Of a stretch of 64,000 bases of DNA, positions 38,404-50,311 are shown piece after piece. The notes beneath the pieces were generated by a model. That model searched no databases. It was not told the DNA's origin and saw only the letters and a program-made list of their open reading frames with translations. The DNA is taken from NCBI GenBank assembly GCA_947462335.1, contig OX381708.1:1984001-2048000 (forward strand), given 5' to 3'. Positions within the stretch are counted from its first letter, which is position 1, and each line of letters opens with the position of its first letter. Position numbers and translations under genes: made by a program. This DNA comes from Harmothoe impar. Taxonomy: Eukaryota; Annelida; Polychaeta; Phyllodocida; Polynoidae.

Positions 38404-38658
38404 CTCCTTACTCAGGATAAAACAAGCTTATCCTCGAGATTGTGGCATCACTTTAAGGATGGCTGGAATTGGATTGACATTGCAATACCCATAGGTCTTG
38501 GTACCTCAATAGTACTTCGGTATCTTCTACACGGTGACGACTTTCAATGGGCTAGGGCAACATACTCCATCACTGTAGGGATGTATTACATCCGGCTTCT
38601 GCAGTACTTCCTAGTGGATATACATCTGGGGCCGAAGGTCATAATGATCAATAAAATG
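38404..38658 (+). CDS. TRPM-family channel, exon (S3-S4 and linker)
   Basis: 255 bp, phase 0, TTTGCACAG acceptor and ATG|GTAATT donor. Contains Trp-Asn-Trp-Ile-Asp-Ile-Ala (S3), an S4-like Tyr-Ile-Arg-Leu-Leu-Gln-Tyr and the TRPM signature Leu-Gly-Pro-Lys-Val-Ile-Met-Ile at the S4-S5 linker. Confidence 0.85.
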
Positions 38659-38961
38659 GTAATTCCCAAACCATTTTTCCATAGCATTGAATTCAAATCA
38701 ATTATGTATCAGCTTGATACAAATGAACACCCGATGCAACTTTCTCTCAGTCCTGGACACTCCACTCTCTATAGATGCGGATACCTCTTGCATTATAACC
38801 TGGGTTCCTACCCTTTTCTAAGTTCAGAGCAAATGTCATTGGAATTAACTTTGGTCAAATAAAGGTTCAGCAATCGGTGAAATCATAAAAATTATGTGAC
38901 CAAGTTGGAACAAATAAAAAAGAATACAGATAAGCAAGCTGATGCAAGCACCCCAAAAAGC

Positions 38962-39001
38962 AATATATATCTATATATATATATATATATATATAGATAT
39001 G
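38962..39001. repeat. (TA)n microsatellite
   Basis: About 30 bp of pure TA repeat inside a TRPM intron. Confidence 0.9.
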
Positions 39002-39289
39002 TAATTCAAGTCTCATCATTGCTTGCCCAATTCTAACTCTCACGGGGCACTCTAAATTATTGCCAACAAGCTTGAAGCATGAGCTGAAATATATATCTCC
39101 ATCAATACGGAGAGTTGAACCTTCATATTTCATATCTAGGACCTATATAGGATACCCTGGATAAACACGTTTTTCAAGAGAATTCTATATTTCTTAACAT
39201 CATGGTTGTGCTTATAGACATGTTTGACTTAAACACTGTAAAATGGACAGTTTTATGGTATGTTATCCTATTATTTTATATTATATCAG

Positions 39290-39464
39290 ATGGCAGATAT
39301 GGCGTTTTTCTTGGTAATTCTGGCGACGGTCATCTTGGCATATGGAGTAGCAGTTCAGGCACTGCTCTACCCGAATTCCCCTCCATCCTTAAGTCTACTG
39401 AAGGACATTGTATACAAACCATACTGGCACATGTACGGGGAACTGTTCCTGGAGGAAGTTGGAG
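39290..39464 (+). CDS. TRPM-family channel, exon (S5 and pore helix/filter)
   Basis: 175 bp from ATATCAG to GGAG|GTGAGA, phase 0 to 1. S5 runs Phe-Phe-Leu-Val-Ile-Leu-Ala-Thr; the pore part has Val-Tyr-Lys-Pro-Tyr-Trp-His-Met-Tyr-Gly-Glu-Leu. The filter Gly-Glu, rather than the Gly-Gln of TRPM2/TRPM8, is the state found in TRPM6/7, so divalent permeability is plausible (inference). Confidence 0.85.
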
Positions 39465-40015
39465 GTGAGAAATTCAGTATTACAGTTTAAAAAATATATA
39501 TATACTAGGATCCATAAGAATAAACAGTTTGTCTCATAACAACATCATCAATGTGTCTTAATCCTCTTAAGGTGCTAGTACACCTCATATGATCCTATTG
39601 TTAAGGTTGACAGCTACCAAATCAAATAAAAGCATCAAAAGCATTTTATGGCACTTTGAATATTTGATATATTTGTAACTGACAATATTTCCTATTTTCA
39701 AATGAATTATTGGATTGGCATTATTTACTAATGAATCCTCTTAGAGATACTGTGGGGCTTATCATGTTACTTAAAACAACCAAGGGTATTTAATGAAAAC
39801 GTTTTTGATGATTTTACCCAACATTTTACCCACATACCGGTACAATGCTTTCCAAAGGCCCAACACCTTAAATTTATTTGAATAACAGATAAGGCTATAA
39901 AACTATGAAATTCTTTTCCTGCCCATTTCGGATATATAACATTTAACTCAGAATGCCATTCCATATTGCTATAAAAAAAGAATTTTGCAGTAAAGAGGAA
40001 ATTGACTGTACATAT
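39465..40015. other. TRPM intron, no feature seen
   Basis: AT-rich, no repeat or ORF worth noting. The whole intron runs to 44128 and is filled by the LTR fragment and the duplicated exon. Confidence 0.5.
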
Positions 40016-40322
40016 TGTAGCGTTAACTATAAACAGGAACCACAGAACACAGTCGAGTATGATGAACGAGTTTCTTTATTCCTACATCAGCTAAGACTTG
40101 GTCTTGATGCTTCGAGTTCCAATCCTGAACTGCTGTTTGGTGTCGTTGCAGTGTTTATATCGTGAGTCTGTACCGGACACCATGACGCCGAGCCCCCCTC
40201 TCGGTGCTTCCGCGCTCGGGGTGCTACTCACCGGGCAAGGAGTACACTGGGGTCGGTGGATCCTCTAGGGTGCACCTCTCAGTGTCCTCGTCATCCCCAA
40301 TAGCCCCACCCAACACGCTGCA
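40016..40322 (-). repeat. LTR of a truncated LTR retrotransposon (LTR-C)
   Basis: TGTAGCG...CGCTGCA, about 307 bp, with a purine-rich tract on the minus strand directly to its right. Belongs with the integrase fragment at 42003-42226 in the same orientation. Confidence 0.55.
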
Positions 40323-42002
40323 TCGTCCCCAACTTATATTAAGCTTCCCCCTGCTCTTTACTTAGAGAGATAATACTATGATAACACAATTTCTACTCTT
40401 AAACAATCTGTACAATGTGGAATTAATCCCTAGCTTCCATGATCACGCTGCTCCGGCCTCGTTCTTAGTTTAGTTGAAAACAGCAACACAGGGTCAACAG
40501 ATTCACACCCCTCTCGCTCCAGCTTCCCATCTGGTAGTCTCCCCTTACAAGTAAATGCACCACAGTGGACATTTCCCAGCCATTTCTACTGTACTGGGGG
40601 AGGCCATTCCCAGTTGGTGTTGGCTTACCCGGCTGCTCTGGTGCTTCTGCAGGCATTGGCCGCATCAGCAACCTTGTCAACCCGCAGGTGGGGCAGGGCC
40701 CTTACGTCCCGCCATAACGTAGCATGTCCTTATTACCTGTACTACACCTCACCCCGGTGCCGGGATCATATGGGGTCCCAGGCCACCGGGTTCCCTCAGG
40801 TCCCCTTTACCAGCAGCGCCTCCCCCTTTTGTCTGTGAGAATGGCCCCATTTCCCCTTACCACTACCACCGTGGGTGGGTTTAGGGGTGTTTCTTGTGTT
40901 TTTTTCTCTTCTCCTTCTCCACTTCTTTCAACCTTAACTGTTCCAGCTCCTCCGCCTCCTCTCTTTCTTTCTCCCACTGTTTTGCCGCAACTCTCCGATC
41001 ACATCAAGGCCGCTGGTTTATGCTGATATCTCCCTCACCTCTGTGAAAGGGGCCCGGAGCTGAAAGCTTTTCCCCCTCCGTCTTCCGGAATTCCTCTGCA
41101 TAATCAGACCCCACTAGATTCAAGTCTACTGTTGCCTCCGTTCTCGTGTAGCCAAGTCCCGTTCCCCCGTCCCACACCTCCTGCAGATCCTGTGTGGTCC
41201 GGTGCGGGTGGGGTCACCGCTATCCGCTCACGGCCGCCACTGTGGGGAGATTCCTTTTCTTGGGCCCGGAGGGGCTTGTAGGGTTCGGGATCGGGAGTAG
41301 TTGTACGGTGGTCGGTTCCTCCCGGCTCTTAGTCAACTCTGCTCCGATATCTGCTGGCACCCCACCCAAAAGCCCCAGGAGGAAGGCAACTGTCTGGGTT
41401 AATTCGGATGCACTTTCTTCACCTATTGAATAACCGGCTTTGTCAAAACGGATCGGATTGACCGCGTAGTTGAGTGTTGTGTAGCTAGCAGCTCCCCTCC
41501 TGTCCCTTCATCCTCCCCCCGGCAGCTCAGTCTGTGCGGCTCCAGTGCTTTCTTTGTCGTGGCTCCCAATGCGGCCGGTTCTTTGCCACCTTTTCGTCAG
41601 CATGTATTGCTCCAGGCGCTCCTCCTCTCCACCCTCTCTACACTTTGGTTCCCGCTCCTCAAATCCCCGGCATCGGCCCATCTAGACACCTCAACATTGT
41701 ATCCATTTTGTATCTCTTTCTTCTTTTCAGCTCCAGTCTCCACTATCTTTCACTGACAGATAACCCTTTCCCGCAGCCACCATCAGACTTCCTTTCTGTA
41801 GAACCACTCCGTCTCCCCCGTGACTCGCCGCACAAACCTCACATTTTTTTCTGTCGGGGCAGGTAACTCGGCCCCCTCCCCGCTCTGGTGAGATGGGTCT
41901 CCTACTCCTGCTCCGCAGGCCTGCTCTTCCATCCCCGTCTCTGGTGGCACCTCCTTCAGCGCATCATATTGTGCCATTCTTAATTCCTTGAATTTCTTCT
42001 TA
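40323..42002 (-). other. Internal non-coding or degraded part of the LTR-C element
   Basis: C/T-rich on the plus strand with many Pro/Ser shadows. Only 41783-42007 on the minus strand reads as a plausible tail of the pol frame. Confidence 0.4.
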
Positions 42003-42226
42003 TACATGGCTCACATCACTACACCAGTTTTTGGCATCCCGGCGGTAGTCTGGCCAGTAGTAGGCTTCCTGCATCCTTCTCACCATTCTCGTCCTCCCGA
42101 AGTGTCCGGCCAGCGGTGGCCCGTGATATTGATACAGCACCTCCGGTCTCTTCCCCTTAAGAACCCCTATCTGGAAGTGGTTCCAACCGGCCGGCGCCGT
42201 AAGGTCAGAAACTGAATAGATGGTCA
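42003..42226 (-). pseudogene. Integrase zinc-finger fragment of LTR-C
   Basis: Minus strand encodes Tyr-His-Gly-Pro-Pro-Leu-Ala-Gly-His-Phe-Gly-Arg and Glu-Ala-Tyr-Tyr-Trp-Pro-Asp-Tyr, the HH part of an HHCC integrase finger. The CxxC half and catalytic core are absent; after one Cys the sequence meets a stop and an unrelated tail. The element was truncated at its 5' side. Confidence 0.65.
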
Positions 42227-43277
42227 GTGGAGGACTCGCTTTAGTTCAAATACCCACATACATGGTATGCAAAGCTATTATTAAATTATTTACCAGGGTC
42301 TAAACATATGGCACCTGGTGGCAAAAAAGGAAACTACCCAAAACCATGCTAAATGCATATTTCTCTTTTGCATATGGCCTAACTCCCCTAGCTGCCCTAA
42401 GCTGTTATAGGTGTTTAGGCTGACTAGAAAATATTTGAATATGTTTATCAATAAATCACTTGCTTTTTTGTTGTAAAATGTATCTCTTGATCCTATGTAC
42501 AGATGGCTAAGGTTTTGATTATGAAATGTTGGCCAATGTTTTTTCTGTGTTGCAATATGTAGAGAAAATTGAATTATTTTGATTTTGCGTTTTTCCCTAT
42601 ATCAGTCATGGCTCTTTGGTTTCACCTATGACTAATTGTTTTCATGTTTTGGTTATGTCGCATATAATCTCCTCTAAAGATCTGAGAATTTTGTTTGGGA
42701 TATTATTGGTCAATCTTGCAAATGTTGAAAAATAGGGGCTAACCCATATGTGGTCATAGTTAAGGTCGTCATATCTTCAAATGTCAATATATCAAAATCT
42801 AACATTTTGAGGTATTGATTTTGAGGTATTGATTTCTTTGCTTCTTTTACATCACCATATATCAATGATCGAGCGTTTCAACTTTAACTCGGTGAAATGG
42901 CAGCGTTTGTGTGGGTTTGATCCAACCGTGCTAGCAACACAGACTGGAGGACAGGGCGGGAAATAGGTGTGAAAGCCAAGTCTAACATCACTGTGGTTGC
43001 CTGTGTTAACTGTAATCTATGCACTAATCGCAATAACATGGCAGCAGCCAGTGAGGATTGCGCAAGGGACCTATAGAGGTGGAAGACTGTCTGGAATTAC
43101 AATACAGACTGGACAACCCACACAGGCTGGTAATACAGGTCGCTCAGCCTCATATTTGCGATTTTTATATGATATTTGTGAAAAATAAAGGCCCCTTGAG
43201 TAAATAGATCAATATACTACTTACTTTCTTATGGATGCATTCAGTGCCTTTCATGAATAATTACAAGTTAAAATCAG
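42227..43277. other. TRPM intron, no gene seen
   Basis: AT-rich. TATTGATTT(C/TG)-type short repeats near 42813-42833. Nothing else noted. Confidence 0.45.
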
Positions 43278-43395
43278 GTGATGTAGATACTTGTTCAGGT
43301 GATGAAAGGATATGGCAGAATTCTATGTACGGTATACCTCGATGCCCACAGATTGTAAATGTGGGCCCTGGTGGCAGAACGGTCAACCTAACCAG
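43278..43395 (+). other. Duplicated pore exon: candidate mutually exclusive or decaying TRPM exon
   Basis: Acceptor AAATCAG, donor GTGAAG. Its first two thirds match the exon at 44129-44288 (Asp-Glu-Arg-Ile-Trp-Gln-Asn-Ser, Arg-Cys-Pro-Gln). Length 118 bp against 160 bp, both 1 mod 3, so it enters and leaves in the same phase. It has no stop in that frame. After Cys-Pro-Gln the S6 coding part is replaced by unrelated residues. It is either an alternative exon giving a product without S6, or a decaying duplicate. Confidence 0.6.
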
Positions 43396-44128
43396 GTGAA
43401 GATGATATATTGCACTATTAGATAAAGACTTTAAAAAAAAAACTGTATTTTGTATTGTTTGGCAAAAAAAAGAGCAGGGCACAGAGGCTATATCTGCTGG
43501 GAGAAGGTGTGAAAGCCTAAGCCCAGACTGCAATTCCTGGCCACCGGCCAGATTTACTAGTCTACTGTGATGGGAGAGTGTGTAGGGCGGCCTGCATTAA
43601 CAGGCTGCCTGTAAAAATGGGCCAGGCTGTTTCCCTAGTCCAGTCCTCCACCTACTATAGGAGACCGACCACTGAAGCTGCTTTACTATAACATGCTGGT
43701 ACTGCCCCTTTGTTTTCCCACCACTAGTAAAAGTATTAAGGGGGAGGGGAGGAGGCTTCTGCCTCTGATCTGCGGCCACTGGCTAGGTAAGACACATCGA
43801 GAGCGAAACAATACCACTCATATCTTCACTATTTACGGTCGGACCGACTCGCTTTTCGACAGGGAGATGCCCGAAGCTGGCAACTGTCGCCCACATCCAC
43901 CTGTCTCCCACACCAACCTGCTCACTCACACCCACCTGCTGGCCTGAAATGGAATAAAATGACACATGACTTGAGGGTACCTTTTAACAAGGAATTCATG
44001 TCTGATGCCAGCATTAACCAATAAATGATTATAACAGAGTACCATATCTACCTACACATGATAAGGTACAGTTCTAGTTTTCCCTGAGTCATCTGTGAGG
44101 TCACTCACACGCTCAATCTTTTATACAG
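43396..44128. other. TRPM intron between the two copies of the pore exon
   Basis: No ORF or repeat recognised. Confidence 0.45.
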
Positions 44129-44288
44129 GTGACCTAGAGGATTGTTCAAATGATGAAAGGATATGGCAGAATTCTACATATGGTGTTGCCCGATGCCCAC
44201 AGGGAAACCCTGCAGCAATGCTGTTGTTGACCTTGTACATGATCATAACAAATCTCCTGCTGGTCAACCTGCTGATTGCCATGTTCAG
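44129..44288 (+). CDS. TRPM-family channel, exon (outer pore loop and S6)
   Basis: 160 bp, TTATACAG acceptor and CAG|GTAGGA donor, phase 1 to 2. Outer pore loop with two Cys (Asp-Cys-Ser, Arg-Cys-Pro) that could form the conserved disulphide, then S6: Ile-Thr-Asn-Leu-Leu-Leu-Val-Asn-Leu-Leu-Ile-Ala-Met-Phe, the strongest TRPM signature in the window. The TRP helix and C-terminal exons are not found downstream in the window. Confidence 0.92.
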
Positions 44289-44687
44289 GTAGGATCTCAC
44301 ATTATAGTTATTATGTTAAGTTTGTCACAACATTAAAACCCCATTACACTCGCTTGAAGTAGGGACGTTTAGTGAAAATTGTTTTACAAGAAAGTACATG
44401 ATATTATGATCTTGGATACTGGTGAAGGAGACTCTGAGAAGTCCATTGCCACAACCCAGAAGAAAATGCATTATCACTGAGAGAGCAAAAGCAGTTTGAA
44501 GATATATTTTAAAGCCCCAATCTGCCTAGTACATTTTAGTAGTGGCACCACTATGAGTGGGCCACCCAGGTAGGGCAGTCAACAGTGGGGTGCATTGACA
44601 TATCAGGCCATCGTCAATTAGCATTGGACTAATATCTGAGATTTGATATGCACGAAAGTAAGTAACACTACAATCAGCGGTTAGGTG
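44289..44687. other. TRPM intron up to Gypsy-2, no gene seen
   Basis: No feature recognised. Confidence 0.45.
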
Positions 44688-44938
44688 TGTAGTTTGGGTT
44701 TATTGTACATTAGGGCTACGATGGTATGCACCTAGTACCCTACCCAGCTCTCTCTGACTGGCTAGTAGCGTGTGCCCCTTATATATACAATAGGGTGGTG
44801 CAGCGCTACTGGTGGTGGGTGCAGGTACTAGGTGGCAGGTGTTTGTGTGCCTTGTCCTCGGCTTGTATGCGGGAACAAAGCAATCGTATATGATATTCTT
44901 GGTCAATTAATAGCGGTTTGAGCCATCATAATATCACA
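44688..44938 (-). repeat. 3' LTR of Gypsy-2
   Basis: About 251 bp with TG...CA ends, a TATA box (TATATATAAG, minus strand, near 44778) and AATAAA near 44698. A purine tract CCAAGGGGGAGAG on the minus strand lies just upstream at 44942-44955. No second copy in the window. Confidence 0.65.
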
Positions 44939-44955
44939 TAACTCTCCCCCTTGGG

Positions 44956-45626
44956 AAAAAATTATTGTCATAATAATTTTGATCAATGTAATGGTGCTAT
45001 GGCACCGAGATTGCATGCATAATATCCTATTCAGTTTGTATCGTACACACCTAGTTTTTCCATAATCTTACACATTACAACGTTATACGTGATTATAGTT
45101 ATACATTTTTTCGAAATAGGATAACTCTTGATAATTTGTTTGATCAAATACATACTAACACATTTAAATAATCAACTAAAGAACTAAATCATCAAATGAA
45201 CAACCTTCAATTGTTAATCCAAACACAGTCATTAAAACACATAGATCTAGCTAAGTTTTGACGCGTTTGGATTTTTGTAAGGGAACACTCATGTCGAGCA
45301 CAGAAAAAGTATACAATATTTTGAGTATGGTCGAATCGAGTAATGAACCTTAATAGACTGCTTTATCATAAAAGAGGATTATTGTCTATGGCAGTCATAG
45401 TTTTTAAAATTATTTAAAAGTCACTAATAATTAGCGTCTTTGACGGTGAATCCTGGCACAAAGTTCGTGGTAATGGATGATCCGTGAATGTATATGCATA
45501 TAAACAAAGTCAGCAACAAGTTTGTTGTGTAAAAACCATCCTTTGCTTTAGTAAGGTGGTAATTAATGTGCAGCTATCCAAAGTTCGATGCTAAGTTGGC
45601 CCCAGTGTTGTCCATCAATGGTGTAT
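44956..45626. other. 3' non-coding region of Gypsy-2, no ORF seen
   Basis: AT-rich, nothing recognised. Confidence 0.4.
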
Positions 45627-45926
45627 CTAAGCTGACTGGGCCACCATGAGTTCATAGCTGGCTATGGATGTGCGCAAGTTAGCCTCGCTGTCGGACCAGT
45701 AAAAATCATCAAGCCCCATGGTAGCATGGTCATGGGTAATGTCTCTATTGCTACCAAGGGTGCTGGCGATGTAGACGTCCCCGGACTGGTCATCCAGATT
45801 TTGACGCTGGTGCTGACGTCTGCCACGCTGGGCGTAGTTTCTGCATTGGCGTTGGCGTTGGTTTTTCTTCCTAAAGGCCGGTGACGCCCCTGCTTTGTCG
45901 CTGGTGTGGCTGGCAAACCAGGTCAC
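45627..45926 (-). pseudogene. Basic-tailed ORF fragment downstream of env in Gypsy-2
   Basis: 99-codon frame with a Arg/Gln/Asn-rich basic part and a Cys/Trp-containing hydrophobic stretch just upstream in the same frame, interrupted by a stop. Could be the cytoplasmic end of the env-like protein or an unrelated ORF; no family recognised. Confidence 0.3.
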
Positions 45927-46449
45927 TACGTGCTGGATTGTGCACTTTAGAGTGCCTATCCAGCAGTGGTTACAGTTGGCGGCTAAAAGTCCCCATCAAA
46001 TTAACAATCGAACAACACAGATTAGACACATTATAAACATGCAATACATTTTACCCCGCAGGATTTGTCATAGTTGAGGTGCTGATTTCAATCATAGCCA
46101 ATTCTATATTATCTGGAGCTAGTCACCCTATATTTACAAATAATAACCGTAGTAACTGACAGTTAGACTAATTCTAGTATACATATTGAATATTAATCTT
46201 ATGTATGAAAAAATACATGCAACAAAAATCATGCTCAATAAATAACAAAACTAAGTTTTTACAAGTCATAAAATGTTATACCATAAGTATAAATGTTATC
46301 ATGTTAGAATCAGTCGTTGTATGTGGCAACTTGCTTAGAAATTTCAATACTATGAAAATGATGGCATGCACAGAAAAGAAAGGAATGAGACAGACTTAAA
46401 GACTAGAACAGTACTTATCATTGTATGTATGAGTGGGAAATCTTAAATT

Positions 46450-46863
46450 CTAAACACTCTTTCTAAACGTGCTAACATGTTTACAACACAAACCACATCT
46501 CTCGTCAGGTATACCTCTGGGCTTTTTCATTGCATCTCCTTTCAGGGAGATGGTGTTGCCATGAGCATCCGCCATGATGAGTGCGGCGTGAAAAGCTCCT
46601 GATTGGATGGCTACCCGAACTTTTTCCCTACATCCCTTGGGCACTGTTAGCCTGCTAGGGAACAGAGTGGACAACAGTCTCCCATTTGCGAAATATTCGT
46701 AAATACTCATTCGATCCCATTTGACTTCAATACGTCGGGAATAAAACCTGGGAGCGTGTATGGCAATGATCAAGGGTGGGTTTGGCATGGTGATGGCAGA
46801 GATGTTGTACAATACTTGCCCCAATTGGAAAGCAAACACATCTTCTGCAAATTTGATTTTCAA
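46450..46863 (-). pseudogene. C-terminal tail segment of the Gypsy-2 env-like protein
   Basis: 137-codon frame following the membrane segment of the env-like gene after a stop. It has a compact, beta-rich look and a Cys-Gly-Leu-Cys-Cys near its end. I do not recognise a family; assignment is by position. Confidence 0.4.
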
Positions 46864-46950
46864 TTACACCTTTGTGTCGGCGGGTCCCATGATATTGTAC
46901 TGGGTCGTCTTACATTTATAAAGACATCTATAGATGTTATACACGCATGC

Positions 46951-49030
46951 CTAAACCAGTATCATTAAGACCACATAGAAACCTATGGCCAAATAGGTGG
47001 TCATAGAGGTGTCACCATCGTACGTTGTGGTCGTGTTAAACGCGTCCGGGAAATCACTGTCTGCAGCAGTGTTCACCCCTGACAGGTTCCTAAGGAACAG
47101 GTCAAGGTCATGGAAATCTTCTGATTTCCACTGGGTGAGGGTCAAATTCAACCCTTGGGCTGACTTGAATCCAATTAGGATTGGGAACAAACCATGGATC
47201 CTGTAAAGCAAATATAGTGATATGCTCAACGACACAATACTACATACAAAACTGATAGAAATTGGGCCATAATTGTATAAAACATGCGCCGCCCAACTAT
47301 TGGTTGGCTGCTGATATTGTTTATCAAGCTGAATCTGATCCTCAGCTTTTTTGATAATATCAGAAATGCAATTATTTTCAAGATCCAAAAGCTGGATTTG
47401 CTGTGAGAAGTTTATATGTAACTCACTTAAGTCTGGGACTTCCAGATTGATTAAATCTCCCCTTTAAAATTTAGAACATTAATGTTGATAGAAAGAAACA
47501 ATGGCAAATTTACCCCAGTGTTTATGGTGAAATTTGTGTTAATTCCGCACATGATATTGTTAGAGTTCAAAACATACGAATTTGTCCTCAGCCTGCATGA
47601 ACATGGCAGGTCCAGAATGGACATTGGAGCAAGTTCAACAATCGTGATATTCTTTTCGCCCCCACATTTTCATTTGTAATTAAAATGTGTCTAGTGTCAG
47701 TAACTCTTATGTGCCTGAACTCCGGGATAGTGTCAGTATTATATCTGAACACACATTGTTTCTTAAACCCCCTCAAAATCAAGATCTAGGTAAATAGATG
47801 ATATGCAGCTGGTGTGGTTTAAAGAAAGGTAGACTTCTGGGTAGTTATCTGTCATGGCATGCATTTCAGTTGAATAATGTGTGTCATTTATTAGTAAAAT
47901 CTTACCCTTGTTTTTAAGAGTCGTATAACCCAATACACTCGAGTTATGCGCTACTGAAGGTATGTCAAAAATAGAAATTTTATACACTCTGAAATTTCGA
48001 ATTATATATGTGGCTGCAATTCTTACTACATAATTAATATGACTTTTTGTGATTTTGCTCTTTATTACAACTTTGTTGTCGTAATAGTAATGCATTGAGT
48101 TAAATGCTAACTTAAGAGAATATTTTCTAAAAAGAATCATTTCCCAATTGTCTATCAGGGAAAGCATTTTGTTTGCTGGCACCAGTTCAAGTGAAATGTA
48201 CCCATGTTGTAGTCTGGAGATTGCAAAGATGAGATTAACTAATATAAGTATTTATATCTAATTTCGTTTTGCATAATTTTCCAAAGGCAATCATGTATAT
48301 TTTGGTCAATCTGCAATTTACCCAGCATTTCAGAATTAAATGTATTCAATTTTGAAATGTCATCAAACTGGCTAATACATAGGTGCTGGGCCTCTTCAAC
48401 GTGGGTTTTTGTTAATTTAATTAGTATATAGTAGGTGATGTGAATGTACCAGTTTGGCAATTAGAATGTCTCTGTCAATTTGATAGTGTTTATCATTATG
48501 GATCGTCTTGTCCATGATAGATAGGACAGCTTTCAATTTCTGAGTCTCTTCTTCTGTTCACACCAAAGACTGCCTTTAGAATTTTCCCTCCAATTAGTAA
48601 TAAAGCTCTTTTATCATGCCCCCCTTCGCTTATATAAATAATTAGGTTTGTCAACAGAGCTAACTCTTTGTTGAGCAAAGTCAACTTAAGATTCAAATCT
48701 GAAGTTGTATTACTCTGCCTACATGAGTAGCCGGTGTTGATTATATCGACCTTAAGAGTCAACTCAAAGTCAACATAATCATTGATTAGATTTCTGGTGT
48801 GGGCCTGGGGCTCAAATAAGACACCATAGTTGTGTCTAAGAACTGGAATATCTCCAGTGATGTCCGTCCTTGCAAGCATTAGGATATTAAATATCCTGAA
48901 AAGTAGAGAGCAATTCACTGTTAGTCCTCCATGTGCTGTCTGTAACATGATTTAAATTGACCAAAATTCAAACACACACTGCATCTGAAGAAAAGGGAAT
49001 ATCTTACCAGATAGCCATCATAGCGGTGGG
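46951..49030 (-). pseudogene. Env-like (class I fusion-type) glycoprotein gene of Gypsy-2, broken
   Basis: Several frames together show the layout of retroelement env/baculovirus-F-type proteins: a cleavage-like dibasic site followed by a Gly/hydrophobic segment (near 48600), a long ectodomain in pieces (48182-47763, 47782-47588), and a transmembrane stretch near 47240-47300. A GT-AG intron (about 49009 to 48901) would join a very short upstream ATG exon to the main frame. At least three frameshifts or stops break the ectodomain. I infer ancestral membrane fusion function; this copy is dead. Confidence 0.6.
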
Positions 49031-50311
49031 TCCCTTCACATCACCCACGTGAGTTTCAAGAAGACCTAAGTAAACACTGGGTTAACAGTTGCACTTAGTC
49101 GGCGAGGGTGTGTGTAGACAGCGTGAGAGCTCATTGTGAAACAATAGCGGCTTTGTTAAGAGCTGCTAAGTGGTGTGGCGTGTGAAGCGGAGTGAAGTAA
49201 CTCCAGCCATGCAGACCCTTTAATAAGGCGCATGTGCGGCCGTGCATGACATTGTGCACCGCTGCACGCTTCATGCCTGTAATTGGTCGACTGGGGTGGT
49301 CAATACCAAGTAACCCCAGTTGATCTGTGTTGTTTATTGCGTAATTTCACAAGACTGGCTCCCCTCGCGACTGAGGCTCCATCTTATGTGTCAAGACAAT
49401 GAAACTAGAGTTGAACAGACTCCTATTCATAAATTAAATTCTGCACCTGTCACACAATTTATAACGAATATGATACACTATTCAGGTTTTATGACTTCTA
49501 TGCGCACATGCTGTATTTTAGTAATATAGTACGATTTTAGGACTTGTACTAAGTACGATTTTAAAATCGTGGTTGTGTTTTGTTTGTAGTTTTATGTACA
49601 TAGTAAGTTAAACGTATGCACAAATCGAGGTTTTGTAGGAGTCCTCGTTTTGATAACATACACAATGTGATTAGAGGGCCAAACTATAGTAAAAATACAA
49701 AGTGGTTGAGTGGTTATGCTAGGTACCACCATAGAGTAATAGGCCACATGTGCAGCGAAAAATAAATAATAAACAAAGAATAGGGTGTATTTGCGCCATA
49801 CTAATTCTTTGACAAGTTACCACACCTGTGTCCAAATGCTATGTCAAGCACGTGGCCTGAGATATACATACACAGCGCCACATGGTGCCGATTACCATGC
49901 TTAGCCCGACCTCTAAACATTAACTACAAACACATAAACAATATGATTGGGACACTATCCCAGCCATTAACATCAAATATTCAGTGGCATTGTCCACTTA
50001 ATCGACAGCGTATATGTGCTGTCCCTGAGTTTAATCCTAAGCTGTACATTATGGCACCTTTTGGAAGTCATTAAAGGATCCCAGGTGGCGGATTAACTCA
50101 GCATGTGTTAGACACCTGGTTGCAATCAATGTGCGTGTGTCGTTACTCACACAACCTGCCCTCTCAATTAACCACTTTACACAAAGACTAAACATACAAA
50201 TTGAGGGGCATTGTAAGATGCAAGGGGCGACCGATACACTAACTGGATTGCTGTGTACTCAAGCACTGACCACATGGCCTTTTATGTCACACACAGGTGG
50301 CGCACACAGAT
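49031..50311. other. Spacer between env-like and pol genes of Gypsy-2
   Basis: 1.3 kb without recognised coding sequence. Contains a perfect 16-bp palindrome, ACGATTTTAAAATCGT, at 49555-49570. May include an insertion that I cannot identify. Confidence 0.4.

Noticed and set aside
41534..41866. Plus-strand Pro/Ser/Leu-rich ORFs in the LTR-C interior
   Set aside because: They arise from C/T-rich sequence antisense to a degraded retroelement.
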